The notes below the pieces were generated by a model, which made no database searches, was not told where the DNA came from, and saw only the letters and a program-made list of their open reading frames with translations. From Bradyrhizobium ivorense (GTDB taxonomy: Bacteria; Pseudomonadota; Alphaproteobacteria; Rhizobiales; Xanthobacteraceae), in contig NZ_CAADFC020000031.1 in the NCBI RefSeq assembly GCF_900696085.1, positions 1 through 64,000 on the forward strand: 64,000 nucleotides of DNA. The letters are read 5' to 3'. Shown here in pieces: positions 26,534 through 36,322 of the stretch. A program made the position numbers and the translations under genes. The stretch's first letter is position 1. The number at the start of each line of letters is the position of its first letter.

Positions 26534-28111
26534 CTAACTCAAGCCGGCCCGGCGGAAGGCTTCCAGATAGTGTTCGCGGTCAGCCTCGTATTTGAACGGC
26601 AAGTTCTTCCCGATCCAGGCCAGGGAAAAATCGGGCTGTCTGCGGAGCAGTTCCTGCAATGCAGCCGTTGCGATTTCGCCTTTTCCGGCCATCGCAGCCG
26701 CTGCGGTCAGCATGCGGTATCCGGACACATGATCGGTGCGAAGCCGAATGCTGGCTCCCGCTAGGCGCATCGCCTCCTCGTAATTTCGTCCGACCAACTG
26801 GGCATGGGCGGCGATGCCGTTATAGATCGCCGCAAATGGATCGCGCGGGCTGAGGCGCAACGCTTTCGTGGTGGCGACGCCGGCTTCCTCCCAGTGGCCG
26901 CTGAACGTCAGCGCCAGGCCGTACACGCTCAGCGCCAGCGCAAAGCTTGGATTGAGCTTCAGCGCCAGCTCAAACTCGCCAAGCGCTTCGTCGAAACGTC
27001 GCAGCAGCACATGAACGCAACCCAGCGCATGGTGCGCCCAGGGATCCTCGCTGTCGGCGCGTACTGCCGCCAGCGCCGCGCGTTCGGCAATCGGCACCGA
27101 CGTCGCCATCTCGCTCCAGCCATTGTAGGCGCAAAAGGTGTGGCTGGCAGACAGAACGGCAAGCGCTTGTCCGTAGTACGGATCGATCGCAATCGCCTTC
27201 TCCAGCAGTTCCTGGGCTTTGACATAGTCGGCTGGCGTGATCCGCCAGAAATGCGACATCGCCCGCATCACCAGACCCCAGGCGTCCATGCTGTCCGGGG
27301 TCTTGCGTTTGGAGTGAAAATGCTCCGCCGCATAGAGCTGCGGCTCGATCGACGCAACGATCGCCTCGGTGATCTCGTCCTGCACGGCAAACACGTCGGC
27401 GAGGCTGCGATCGTAACGCTCCGCCCACAGGTGACTGCCGGTGGCGACGTCGTTGAGCTGCGCGGTGATACGCACGCGATCGCCTTCCTTGCGCACGCTG
27501 CCTTCGATGACATAACCGACACCGAGGGTCTCTCCGACCTCCTTGATGTTGACGGACTTGCCCTTGTAGGCAAACGACGAGTTTCGCGCGATCACGAAGA
27601 ACCAGCGCAGCTTCGAGAGCGCGGTAATGAGATCCTCGCTGATGCCGTCGGAGAAATAATCCTGGTCCGGATCGTCGCTCATGTTGGCAAAAGGCAGTAC
27701 GGCGATGGCGGGACGGTCGGGCAGAGGTAAGGCCGCAATTCGCTCGCTGGATTCGTTCAAAGCCGGCTCCGCGCAAAGCTCTCCGAGCTCGTCGTCCATC
27801 GGCGGCGTGCGGACTTCGCCGACGAAGCGCAGACCCTTGCGCGAAATGGTGCGGATCAGCTTCTGCTGCTGGCCGCTGTCGCCGACCGCCTTGCGCACGG
27901 CATAGATGCGGCTGGTCAGCGTCGCATCCGAGGTGACGCGGCCGCCCCACACCGAAGCAACCAGATCGTCCTTCGTGACGACGCGATCGCGATTCTCGAT
28001 CAGGTAGAGCAGAAGGTCGTAGACCTGGGGCTCGACGGCAATCAGTTCAGACCTGAGCCGGAGCTCGCGGGCGCTGGTATCAAGCACGTAATCGGCGAAA
28101 TGAAACTGCAT
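26534..28111 (-). CDS. CadC-like winged-helix regulator with TPR domain
   Basis: 525 aa. Residues 1-100 are an OmpR/PhoB-type winged helix (VEPQVYDLLLYLIENRDRVV, then SRIYAVRKAVGDSGQQQ and SRKGLRFVGEV). A central conserved module follows (PAIAVLPFANMSDDPDQDYF, FAYKGKSVNIKEVG, GSHLWAERYDRSLADVF), also in the two cyclases at 34.5-38.4 kb. The C-terminal about 240 residues are TPR-like helices (EEAMRLAGASIRLRTDHV). No transmembrane segment is seen, so unlike CadC it looks cytosolic. It is transcribed divergently from the RTX gene across a 260-bp gap and is the natural candidate regulator of it (inference). Confidence 0.85.
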   Translation of the reverse strand: MQFHFADYVLDTSARELRLRSELIAVEPQVYDLLLYLIENRDRVVTKDDLVASVWGGRVTSDATLTSRIYAVRKAVGDSGQQQKLIRTISRKGLRFVGEVRTPPMDDELGELCAEPALNESSERIAALPLPDRPAIAVLPFANMSDDPDQDYFSDGISEDLITALSKLRWFFVIARNSSFAYKGKSVNIKEVGETLGVGYVIEGSVRKEGDRVRITAQLNDVATGSHLWAERYDRSLADVFAVQDEITEAIVASIEPQLYAAEHFHSKRKTPDSMDAWGLVMRAMSHFWRITPADYVKAQELLEKAIAIDPYYGQALAVLSASHTFCAYNGWSEMATSVPIAERAALAAVRADSEDPWAHHALGCVHVLLRRFDEALGEFELALKLNPSFALALSVYGLALTFSGHWEEAGVATTKALRLSPRDPFAAIYNGIAAHAQLVGRNYEEAMRLAGASIRLRTDHVSGYRMLTAAAAMAGKGEIATAALQELLRRQPDFSLAWIGKNLPFKYEADREHYLEAFRRAGLS

Positions 28112-28370
28112 GCTCGTATCCTGGACCGGATTGCCGCGATGGCCTGTCGCGATTTGGACCGCATCGACCGTGGTTGCAACCCGTCTTTGGTGCGCCGCGG
28201 CGCGTGCTCGCCGCGTCCGGCTGGGGGCTCAGGCGATCACGGCCCGATCACAATAGCACAATCAGGAAATCAGCAGGGCTTCTTCAGGCAAATCACGGCG
28301 TTCTCAAGGCCGGCTTCAAGCCTGTCATCCTCTTCGCGGCTAAGCATCGGTCGAGGGGCATGAAAGAAGG

Positions 28371-29993
28371 ATGACGACCATGGCTATCAAAGCTGGTTTT
28401 TCTCCGACCACCGGCCTGCTGTCGGTGTTCGACGACAATCTCAACAACTCGATCACCGTGACCCGCTCCGCGGCCGGAACGATCCTCGTTAACGGCGGCG
28501 CGGTCGCGGTCACGAGGGGTACCTCGACGGTCGCGAACACCTCCTTGATCCAGGTGTTCGGCACCGGCGGCAACGACACAATCGCGCTGGACGAGGCCAA
28601 CGGTGCACTCCCGGCAGCTCAGCTGTTCGGGGGGGCCGGCAACGACGTCATCACCGGCGGCTCCGGCAACGATCAGTTGTTCGGCGGCGCGGGCGACGAC
28701 ACCCTGATCGGCAAGGGCGGCAACGACTTGCTGTTCGGCGGCGGAGGCAACGACACGCTGGTTGGCGGCGCGGGCGACGACCAGATGTTCGGAGGGGCCG
28801 GCAACGATGTCATGGTCTGGAATCCGGGCGATGGCACCGACCTGATGGAAGGCGGCGACGGCATCGACACCGCCCAGATCAACGGCGGCAACGGCGCCGA
28901 AAACTTCACCCTCACCGCCAACGGGTCCCGCGTACGATTCGATCGCATCAGCCCGGCGCCGTTCTCGCTCGACATCGGCACCACCGAGAACCTCGTGCTC
29001 AACATGAATGGCGGCGACGATGTCTTCACCGCTGGAAACGGGCTTGCCAACTTGATCTCGCTAACCGTGGATGGCGGTGCCGGCAATGACTCCATCACCG
29101 GCGGCGACGGCAACGACAGGCTGCTCGGCGGTGACGGCAACGACACTATCATCGGCGGCCGCGGCAACGATCAGCTGTTCGGCGGCGCCGGCGACGATAC
29201 CTTCATCTGGAATCCGGGTGACGGCAGCGACAAGGTCGACGGCGGTGCGGGCAACGACACCCTGGTGTTCAACGGCGCCAATCTGACCGAGAACATGACC
29301 ATCTCGGCCGATGGCAGCGGCGCCACCCTCACCCGCGACATCGGCACGGTCTCGATGAACCTCACCGGCATCGAGACCATCGATGTCAATGCGCTAGCTG
29401 GTGCGGACACCATCACCGTCAATGACCTGACCGGCACCAGCGTCAGTCAGGTCAACATCAACCTCGGCGGCAATGACGCCCAGCCGGACACGGTTGTGCT
29501 CAACGCGACCAACGGTGACGACGCGATCAATGTCACCGAAAACAACGGCGTCATCACGGTGACGGGTCTTGCGACCGACGTGACCATCTCCAACGTCGGC
29601 GCCGGCGACCGTCTCGTCATCAACGGCCTCGGCGGCGACGATGTGATCTCGGCTTCCGGACTGCGCAACGGCATCCTGCTCACCGCCAATGGCGGCGGCG
29701 GCGACGATGTCCTGATCGGCGGGAACGGCAGCGAGATCCTCAGCGGCGGCGCGGGCGATGACATTCTGCTCGGCGGCAGCCCGCAGAACGTCCTCGATGG
29801 CGGTGCGGGACACGACGTCGTGATCCCGGGCGCGGCGCCAGGCCTCACGCATACGGCGGCGGCAAGCGCGAGCTTGCTCCGCCAGTTCATGGCGTCGAGC
29901 TTCGTCTCGGCGGGAGCGGATCACGGCGCGATGCCCGCCGCCGAGCCGCCGTTGAGCCAGCAGCCGCAGCTCGCTCAGCCGCACGCCGCCTGA
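28371..29993 (+). CDS. RTX calcium-binding protein, likely type I secreted
   Basis: 540 aa. Glycine-rich nonapeptide repeats GGxGxDxhx occur in three blocks: residues about 85-165, 235-300 and 435-485 (such as GGAGNDVITGGSGNDQLFGG). These bind Ca2+ and fold after export. Between them are beta-rich segments (about 170-225, 300-430). No N-terminal signal; the C-terminal about 55 residues (ASLLRQFMASSFVS, then an acidic/Pro tail) occupy the type I secretion-signal position. HlyB- and HlyD-like genes follow at 29 bp, so this is most likely their substrate. The protein has no recognisable enzymatic domain; it may be an adhesin or surface-layer-like protein. Confidence 0.9.
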   Translation: MTTMAIKAGFSPTTGLLSVFDDNLNNSITVTRSAAGTILVNGGAVAVTRGTSTVANTSLIQVFGTGGNDTIALDEANGALPAAQLFGGAGNDVITGGSGNDQLFGGAGDDTLIGKGGNDLLFGGGGNDTLVGGAGDDQMFGGAGNDVMVWNPGDGTDLMEGGDGIDTAQINGGNGAENFTLTANGSRVRFDRISPAPFSLDIGTTENLVLNMNGGDDVFTAGNGLANLISLTVDGGAGNDSITGGDGNDRLLGGDGNDTIIGGRGNDQLFGGAGDDTFIWNPGDGSDKVDGGAGNDTLVFNGANLTENMTISADGSGATLTRDIGTVSMNLTGIETIDVNALAGADTITVNDLTGTSVSQVNINLGGNDAQPDTVVLNATNGDDAINVTENNGVITVTGLATDVTISNVGAGDRLVINGLGGDDVISASGLRNGILLTANGGGGDDVLIGGNGSEILSGGAGDDILLGGSPQNVLDGGAGHDVVIPGAAPGLTHTAAASASLLRQFMASSFVSAGADHGAMPAAEPPLSQQPQLAQPHAA

Positions 29994-30022
29994 CGCCGGC
30001 GACCTCGTCCTGGAGAACAACC

Positions 30023-32164
30023 ATGAGCATCGAAACCAATGGTGCGAGACCGACCGACCCGGGTCTCGAAATCCTCGTAACGCTGCTGCATCTCCAGGGC
30101 GTTGCGGCCGACGCCGGACAGATCAAGCATCGGCTGGGAACGGACAGGATCGGCGCAGCGGATATGCTCCGCTGCGCCAGGGATCTCGGCCTCAAGGCCC
30201 GTGCCTACCGAACCGATTGGTCGCGGCTCGGCGGTACGCCCTTGCCCGCCATCGCGTCCCTGCGCGATGGCGGATTCCTTCTCCTTGCCAAGGCAGATGC
30301 GGACCGGGTGCTGGTGCAGTCGCCGCTGGCGCCGCGGCCAGTATTGATGTCACGGGACGAACTCCTCGCCATCTGGGATGGGCAGCTGATCCTGATGACC
30401 CGACGTGCCGGATTGTCCGACATGGCGCGGCGATTCGACATCAGCTGGTTCGTCGCCGCGATCCAGAAATACCGGCATTTGCTGGGTGAAGTGCTGGTCG
30501 CCTCATTCTTCCTGCAATTGCTCGGCCTGGTTTCGCCGCTGTTCTTCCAGGTGGTCATCGACAAGGTGCTGGTGCATCGATCGCTGAGCACACTCGATGT
30601 CCTCGTGCTCGGGCTGGTGACGATCTCGGCTTTCGAGACCGTGCTGGGAATCCTGAGGACCTATCTGTTCGCGCACACCACCAACCGCATCGACGTCGAA
30701 CTCGGCGCACGGCTGTTTCGGCAATTGTTGGCTTTGCCGATGGCCTATTTTCAGGCGCGGCGCGTCGGCGATTCGGTGACCAGAGTTCGCGAGCTGGAAA
30801 ACATCCGGAACTTCCTCACCAGCTCGGCGCTGACGCTGCTCATCGACCTGTCCTTCACCTTCGTCTTCCTCAGCGTGATGTTCTTCTACTCGCCGCTGCT
30901 CAGCTGGATCGTGCTGGGCTCGTTCCCGTTCTATATCGCGATCTCCGCCGGAGCGACGCCGCTGTTCCGGCAGAGGCTGGACGAGAAATTCCGCCGCGGC
31001 GCCGAGAACCAGGCCTTCCTGGTCGAGAGCGTCACCGGGATCGAGACGGTCAAGGCCATGGCGGTCGAGCCGCAGATGCAACGGCGCTGGGAAGAGCAGC
31101 TCGCAGGCTATGTGGCTGCGAGTTTCCGAGTCCTGAGCCTCGGCAACAGTGCAAGCCAGACGGTGCAGCTCGTCAGCAAACTCGTCACCGCAAGTATCCT
31201 CTACTGTGGCGCAAGGCTCGTGATCGACGGCAGCCTTTCCGTGGGCGAGCTGGTCGCCTTCAACATCCTCGCCGGCAGGGTGAGTACGCCGGTGCTGCGT
31301 CTCGCGCAGCTCTGGCAGGATTTTCACCAGGCGCGCCTGTCGATCGCACGGCTCGGTGACATTCTCAACACCGCCGCCGAGCCGACCTATTCGGCGGGGC
31401 GGGCGCGGCTGCCGGCGATCCGGGGCGACATCAAGTTCGACCACGTCTCGTTCCGCTATCGCGTAGACGGGGAGGAAGTCCTACGCGACGTCTCGTTCGA
31501 GGTGCCGGCAGGCCAGACCGTCGGCGTTGTGGGACCTTCCGGGTCCGGCAAGAGCACGTTCGCCAAGCTGGTCCAGCGGCTTTACCTTCCGGAACGCGGA
31601 CGCGTGCTGGTCGACGGATTGGATCTCGCGATGGCCGACTCCGCTTGGCTGCGCCGCCAGATCGGCGTCGTGCTGCAGGAAAACATGTTGTTCAACCGCT
31701 CGGTGCGCGACAACATCGCGCTTGCCGATCCGGCGATGCCGATGGAGCGCGTGATCGCGGCGGCGCGACTTGCGGGCGCGCATGAATTCATCCTCGAACT
31801 CGCAGAAGGCTATGACACCATGGTCGGCGAACGCGGTTCGACTCTATCCGGCGGCCAGCGCCAGCGGATTGCCATTGCGCGGGCCCTCGTCACCGACCCG
31901 CGCATCCTGATCTTCGACGAAGCGACCAGCGCGCTGGACTACGAGAGCGAACGAATCATTCAACAAAACATGAAGGATATCGCCAACGGGCGGACCGTGC
32001 TGGTGATCGCGCACCGACTGTCGACGGTGCGGACGGCGGACCGCATCGTGACGCTCGATCGCGGCCGCCTGGTCGAGGATGGCAGCCACGACACATTGAT
32101 CAAGACCGGCGGCCGCTATGCGTCGCTGCATCGGTTGCAGGGAGGATTCCATGAGGTCGGCTGA
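30023..32164 (+). CDS. Type I secretion ABC exporter (HlyB-like, inactive C39 domain)
   Basis: 713 aa. Residues 1-125 form a C39-like domain lacking the catalytic Cys (GLEILVTLL where peptidases have CGLACLxM), as in HlyB-type exporters that bind but do not cut RTX substrates. An ABC transmembrane domain spans about 150-440. The nucleotide-binding domain has Walker A GPSGSGKST (504-512), signature LSGGQ (608-612), Walker B ILIFDE (628-633) and H-loop VIAHRLS. It forms the inner-membrane ATPase of a type I secretion system with the HlyD-like protein that overlaps it by 14 bp. No TolC gene is in the window, so an outer-membrane partner must come from elsewhere. Confidence 0.95.
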   Translation: MSIETNGARPTDPGLEILVTLLHLQGVAADAGQIKHRLGTDRIGAADMLRCARDLGLKARAYRTDWSRLGGTPLPAIASLRDGGFLLLAKADADRVLVQSPLAPRPVLMSRDELLAIWDGQLILMTRRAGLSDMARRFDISWFVAAIQKYRHLLGEVLVASFFLQLLGLVSPLFFQVVIDKVLVHRSLSTLDVLVLGLVTISAFETVLGILRTYLFAHTTNRIDVELGARLFRQLLALPMAYFQARRVGDSVTRVRELENIRNFLTSSALTLLIDLSFTFVFLSVMFFYSPLLSWIVLGSFPFYIAISAGATPLFRQRLDEKFRRGAENQAFLVESVTGIETVKAMAVEPQMQRRWEEQLAGYVAASFRVLSLGNSASQTVQLVSKLVTASILYCGARLVIDGSLSVGELVAFNILAGRVSTPVLRLAQLWQDFHQARLSIARLGDILNTAAEPTYSAGRARLPAIRGDIKFDHVSFRYRVDGEEVLRDVSFEVPAGQTVGVVGPSGSGKSTFAKLVQRLYLPERGRVLVDGLDLAMADSAWLRRQIGVVLQENMLFNRSVRDNIALADPAMPMERVIAAARLAGAHEFILELAEGYDTMVGERGSTLSGGQRQRIAIARALVTDPRILIFDEATSALDYESERIIQQNMKDIANGRTVLVIAHRLSTVRTADRIVTLDRGRLVEDGSHDTLIKTGGRYASLHRLQGGFHEVG

Positions 32165-33599
32165 ACTCGCGGGGCCTAAACCGTCAGTACAACACGCGAT
32201 CGCGTTCCGCAGTCCGCGAGGGAGGCGCCGCGAAGAGCTGGCATTTCTCCCCGCCGCGCTTGAAATCGTGGAGACGCCGCCATCGCCGCTCGGTCGCGCG
32301 ATCGGCAGTGCGATCGTAGTCTTGTTCTGCCTGGCCCTGGTTTGGGCCTGGTGGGGCACGGTCGATATCGTCGCGTCGGCCACCGGAAAAGTCCTTCCCA
32401 GCAGTCGCGTCAAGATCATCCAGCCTTTCGAGACCGCCGTCGTGCGCTCCATTCGGGTGCAGGACGGCCAGGTGGTCAACGCCGGCGACGTCCTGATCGA
32501 GCTCGATCCGACCGCGAACGAGGCGGAGCGAGATCATCTGCGCAACGACCTCCTTGCCGAGCGGCTCAATATCGCACGTTTGCGCGCGGCACTTTCGGAG
32601 AATCCAGCGGCCGATTTCATGCCGTCGGCCGGCGTAGATCCGGAGCTGATCAGCACGCAGCGCCAGCTGCTGCTTAATCAGGTGACTGAGCATCGCGCCA
32701 AGATCGCCGCGCTCGCGCGACAGCAAGCTCAGAAGGAAGCCGAACTGGCCACTACAGGGGCGACGATCCACAAGCTGGAGACCATCATTCCGGTCATTCA
32801 ATCACGCGTCGATATCCGCAAGACGCTTGTGGAGAAGGAATTGGGCTCGAAGCTGACCTATTTCGAGGTGTTCCAGCTCCTGGTCGAGCAGCAGCAGGAA
32901 CTCGTGGTTCAGACCAGTCACTTGCACGAGACGGAAGCGGCCATCGCAGCGATTCGCGAGACGCGCAGCCAGGCGGCGGCGGAGTATCGGCACACGATCT
33001 CCGACGACCTCGCCAAGGCCGAACAGAAAGCGAGCGGTCTCGCCCAGGACCTGATCAAGGCCGAGCAAAGAACGAAGCTGCAGCAGTTGAGGGCGCCGGT
33101 GGACGGCGTGGTGCAGCAGCTTGCGATTCACACCGTCGGCGGCGTCGTGACGCCGGCGCAGCAGCTGCTGGTGGTGGTGCCGAGCGAGAGCCGGCTCGAG
33201 ATCGAGGCCATGGTGTCGAACAGCGATATCGGCTTCGTCCATGCCGGACAACAAGCCGAGATCAAGGTCGATACCTTCAATTTCACCCGCTACGGCTTGT
33301 TGCATGGCGAGGTGCTGTCGGTGTCGCAGGACGCCGTGATCCGCGACCGCCCGCAGGATCGCGCCGGCGGTCGGGCGCTGGATACGACAAACGAGACCAG
33401 CGAGCCGAAAGGGCAGGAGCTAAACTACAGCGCGAGAGTCTCGCTCGATTATGTCCAGATGCAGATCGACGACAGGATGGTCAAACTGTCGCCCGGCATG
33501 GCTGTCACGGTGGAGATCAAGACGGGATCGCGGACCATCCTGAGCTATCTGTTGTCGCCGCTCCGCCGCTATCGGCATGAAACTTTGCGGGAGCGCTAG
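32151..33599 (+). CDS. Type I secretion membrane-fusion protein (HlyD-like)
   Basis: 482 aa from ATG 32151 (GGAGGA upstream; an in-frame earlier ATG at 32118 lacks a site). Single transmembrane segment at about 50-68 (AIGSAIVVLFCLALVWAWWG), a lipoyl/barrel-sandwich half (VKIIQPFETAVVRSIRVQDG), a long alpha-helical hairpin (about 110-300), the second lipoyl half (LQQLRAPVDGVVQQLAIHTV) and a beta-barrel ending in GMAVTVEIKTGSRTILSYLL, the standard HlyD C-terminus. It bridges the ABC exporter to TolC. Its start overlaps the exporter gene, so expression is coupled. Confidence 0.95.
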   Translation: MRSAELAGPKPSVQHAIAFRSPRGRRREELAFLPAALEIVETPPSPLGRAIGSAIVVLFCLALVWAWWGTVDIVASATGKVLPSSRVKIIQPFETAVVRSIRVQDGQVVNAGDVLIELDPTANEAERDHLRNDLLAERLNIARLRAALSENPAADFMPSAGVDPELISTQRQLLLNQVTEHRAKIAALARQQAQKEAELATTGATIHKLETIIPVIQSRVDIRKTLVEKELGSKLTYFEVFQLLVEQQQELVVQTSHLHETEAAIAAIRETRSQAAAEYRHTISDDLAKAEQKASGLAQDLIKAEQRTKLQQLRAPVDGVVQQLAIHTVGGVVTPAQQLLVVVPSESRLEIEAMVSNSDIGFVHAGQQAEIKVDTFNFTRYGLLHGEVLSVSQDAVIRDRPQDRAGGRALDTTNETSEPKGQELNYSARVSLDYVQMQIDDRMVKLSPGMAVTVEIKTGSRTILSYLLSPLRRYRHETLRER

Positions 33600-33686
33600 C
33601 AGGCAGGGCAACGTTCGCTCTGATTTCGACAAGGCCGTTCAAACGCTGGAATAGCTCGATTTGGTGCTGTCGGCGGCGCTGTTTGG

Positions 33687-33861
33687 CTATCCGCCCGGCG
33701 CAAGGTCATCGACTTTCAACGCTACGACGTCGCAGCCGCGCAGCTTGCTGTCGATGGCGACGTTGAACAGCGCCAGATCGCGCATTCGGCCTTCGACCTG
33801 GAGCTTGGTTCGGATTGACCAAGCGTGCTTCGGACGGAGCGGCGGCTTTGCGCCGACGCCA
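33687..33861 (-). pseudogene. Integrase fragment (second copy)
   Basis: The minus strand reads VGAKPPLRPKHAWSIRTKLQ, then VEGRMRDLALFNVAIDSKLR and GCDVVALKVDDLAPGG before TAG at 33687-33689. It is the same integrase type as 20751-20891 but extends about 30 residues further. Start and C-terminal catalytic domain are missing. The fragment touches the binding-protein fragment on the opposite strand at 33861. Confidence 0.65.
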
Positions 33862-34298
33862 GTTTCGACGAGGACTATCTCGAGCCGGGCGGCGTCTGCC
33901 CCGGATTGACCGCCGTGCGGCCGGCGTTCGTTCAGGCGCATCCCGAGATCGCGGAGCGGCTCATTGCCGTCGAAGCGATGGCACGAGAGGAGATACGGAA
34001 GAACCCGCAAGTCGGCGTGGATGCCTTCGTCAAGCAGCTGTCGGTAACGCCCGAGGTCGCGAAGGCGACACTCGATCGCGGGTGCTGCGGTCGCGTGCCG
34101 AGCTTTGCCGATCAGCTCGATCCATCGTCGCCTTTCTCGATGACGTCGAAGGATCGTGGTCTGGTCGGGAAGCTGTTTCTGGCAGGTGAGGTGCTTGCAG
34201 CGACCAGGGCGATTCCAATGCCGATCCCGCTGGAAAAGATCCAGGCGGCGGTCGATCCGAGCTACCTTCAGAACTACGTGAACTCCCAGCCAAAGTGA
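33862..34298 (+). pseudogene. ABC transporter substrate-binding protein, C-terminal fragment
   Basis: The frame (ASFDEDYLEPGGVCPGLTAV, then RPAFVQAHPEIAERLIAVEA, VTPEVAKATLDR and DPSSPFSMTSKDRGLVGKLF up to YLQNYVNSQPK) matches the C-terminal lobe of NMT1/SsuA-type periplasmic binding proteins for nitrate, taurine or sulfonates. The N-terminal lobe, signal peptide and partner permease/ATPase genes are absent, and upstream is an inverted integrase scrap, so it is a relic. Confidence 0.65.
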
Positions 34299-34528
34299 GT
34301 TCGAGCCACGTCCAATATCGAAAGCCGTCGCGCGTAGCTTTTCTCTGCAAAGGGGGGACCCGGTCGGCCGGGTGGCACTGACGGCCATTTCCGGAAGTAC
34401 GAACTCGTTGGGGCGTGCCCATAGCCGACATTGCCGCGTTGGCTGCCCAAGTCGCGTGCGAGCGTCGAGGTGCCTTTTGCTAACCGACAATCCAACTTCT
34501 TATCTGTAAATGTAACCTAACGTGGACA

Positions 34529-36322
34529 TCAGTCCTCTGGCACTCCGGCTAGGCGCATGCCTTCACAGACGCGCTCTCGTCCGGCGAGATACGTTGCATT
34601 GTCGCTTGCACTGAAGGCGCGAAAAAGACGGATAGTAAAGCTGGGATTGAGCGCAAGTCCGGCTGTTGCCACGGCCCTCGCCTCATCGCGTGTGCCAAGT
34701 AATCCCAAGGTTGCGGCCAACAAAAAATGTGTTGGTGGAAAATTTCGATTGGCATCAAGGCTTCTCCGTAGCCAGGAAATGGCCTGCACGTACTCGCCGA
34801 GGTGGATGCTCGCTGACCCAAGAATGTGGGTCCATTGGTAGGCGGCGATATCGCGCGGGGAGAGCCGAAAAGCCTCGACGACGTGAGCTTCGGACTCAGG
34901 CGCGCGACCCAAGAAGACTTTCGCCAGGCCGGTATACGCGTGTGCATCGGCGCAGTTTCGGTCAAGCCGTAATACCTGCTCAAATTCCGCTATCCCGCGA
35001 ACTGCGCGGTTTGTGAAGATTTGTACGCCTCCCAAGATCAGATGGGCCCATGGATAGTCCGGAGCGAGTGAGACCGCTCTAATCGCGTTTGCTTCGGCTG
35101 CCGATAAACGCTCAACTCGGTCGTGAACTAAAACCGCGGCTCCCATAGCGAAATCGACGCGCGCCATTCCGACCAGCGCTCCGACACTCTCAGGATCAAT
35201 CTTCAAGGCCCGTTCAAAGAAGTTGCGTGCTTGACTCATGTACTCGCGGGTCGCTCCCTTATATGTGCAGGCAAACCCCTGAAAGACCAAGTCAGTTGCG
35301 TCCGGATGCATCGAAAGCTGCGCGCGCCGCGCCTCGGCCTCGATGAGCTGGGAGTTGAGCGCGTTGGCGAGCAGGGAAACTATTTCGTCCTGTATATCGA
35401 ACAGATCGGCGACGGGCTTGTCGAAGCGCTCGGCCCAAACGTGACTGCCAGTTTGCGCGTCAACAAGCTGAACATTCACTCGAAGTCGGTTGCCGCGGCG
35501 CTGAACTGACCCTTCAAGCACGTATCGGACGTTCAGCTCGCGACCAACTTGTCGGATGTCGATTGACTTGCCTTTGTACGAGAAGGCACTGTTTCGGGCG
35601 ACGACGAATGCGCCGCGAATGCGGGATAGGTCCGTGGTCAGAGTCTCGGTCACGCCGTCGACGAAATAGTCTTGGTCGGGATCGCCACTGAGGTTAGAAA
35701 ATGGTAGCACAACGATGGAGAGACGAGGCGGAGAAGATGAATGCCTAGCGATGTCAGGTGCTGTCACGATCGTGCTGAACGAGCCGCGAGTGGCGACCGC
35801 AAAGGCGCGAACGGGGCGAGAAATGTTCTTGAGCACTTGATCGCTCAGATCAACGACCTCGACATCAACCTTTCCTTGGATTTGATCGTAGACAGATAAC
35901 GAGATGCATATGCCGCCGGCAGTTGCGATGCTCTCAAGCCGCGCCGCAATGTTCACGCCGTCTCCGAAGATGTCGTGTGGCTCTACAATCACGTCGCCGA
36001 TATTAATGCCCACACGAAAAGCAATGCGCCTGTCTTCCGCGTCGCCAAGTGTAAGCTCGCTGACGCGGGTTTGGAATTGCAAGGCACCTCGAACCGCTTC
36101 GACCGCGCTCGGAAACTCCGCCAAGAACCCGTCCCCGGTGTTCTTCACTATGCGGCCGCCATGCTCGGCGATAGCCGGGTGGACAGCTTCCACTAGGAGC
36201 GTAGTTAGCCTAGCGTGTGTAGCCTCTTCGTCGCTATGCATGAGCCGCGAATAGCCAGCGACGTCGGCCGCCAATATCGCCAACAACCTGCGCTCGACCC
36301 GGACTGGCCTTTCCTGCACCAT
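34529..36322 (-). CDS. Class III adenylate/guanylate cyclase with TPR domain (copy A)
   Basis: 597 aa. The N-terminal class III cyclase domain (about 10-180) keeps both metal aspartates, Asp20 (AADVAGYSRLM) and Asp64 (KNTGDGF), and transition-state Asn123/Arg127 (GDGVNIAARLES). The central module (LSIVVLPFSNLSGDPDQDYF, FSYKGKSIDIRQVG, GSHVWAERFDKPVADLF) is shared with the 26.5-kb regulator and copy B. The C-terminal about 260 residues are TPR-like. No membrane segment. It would make a cyclic nucleotide, with TPRs binding a protein partner. Same orientation as copy B with a 302-bp gap, so not obviously one operon. Confidence 0.9.
   Translation of the reverse strand: MVQERPVRVERRLLAILAADVAGYSRLMHSDEEATHARLTTLLVEAVHPAIAEHGGRIVKNTGDGFLAEFPSAVEAVRGALQFQTRVSELTLGDAEDRRIAFRVGINIGDVIVEPHDIFGDGVNIAARLESIATAGGICISLSVYDQIQGKVDVEVVDLSDQVLKNISRPVRAFAVATRGSFSTIVTAPDIARHSSSPPRLSIVVLPFSNLSGDPDQDYFVDGVTETLTTDLSRIRGAFVVARNSAFSYKGKSIDIRQVGRELNVRYVLEGSVQRRGNRLRVNVQLVDAQTGSHVWAERFDKPVADLFDIQDEIVSLLANALNSQLIEAEARRAQLSMHPDATDLVFQGFACTYKGATREYMSQARNFFERALKIDPESVGALVGMARVDFAMGAAVLVHDRVERLSAAEANAIRAVSLAPDYPWAHLILGGVQIFTNRAVRGIAEFEQVLRLDRNCADAHAYTGLAKVFLGRAPESEAHVVEAFRLSPRDIAAYQWTHILGSASIHLGEYVQAISWLRRSLDANRNFPPTHFLLAATLGLLGTRDEARAVATAGLALNPSFTIRLFRAFSASDNATYLAGRERVCEGMRLAGVPED

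Noticed and set aside
26804..27730. 308-codon plus-strand frame
   Set aside because: Arg/Gln/His-rich shadow of the winged-helix/TPR gene on the minus strand, with no domain.
28600..29800. DNA-level repeat array in the RTX gene
   Set aside because: The periodicity is coding (GGxGxDxxx nonapeptides), not an independent DNA repeat.
30503..31444. 313-codon minus-strand frame
   Set aside because: Antisense shadow of the HlyB-like exporter.
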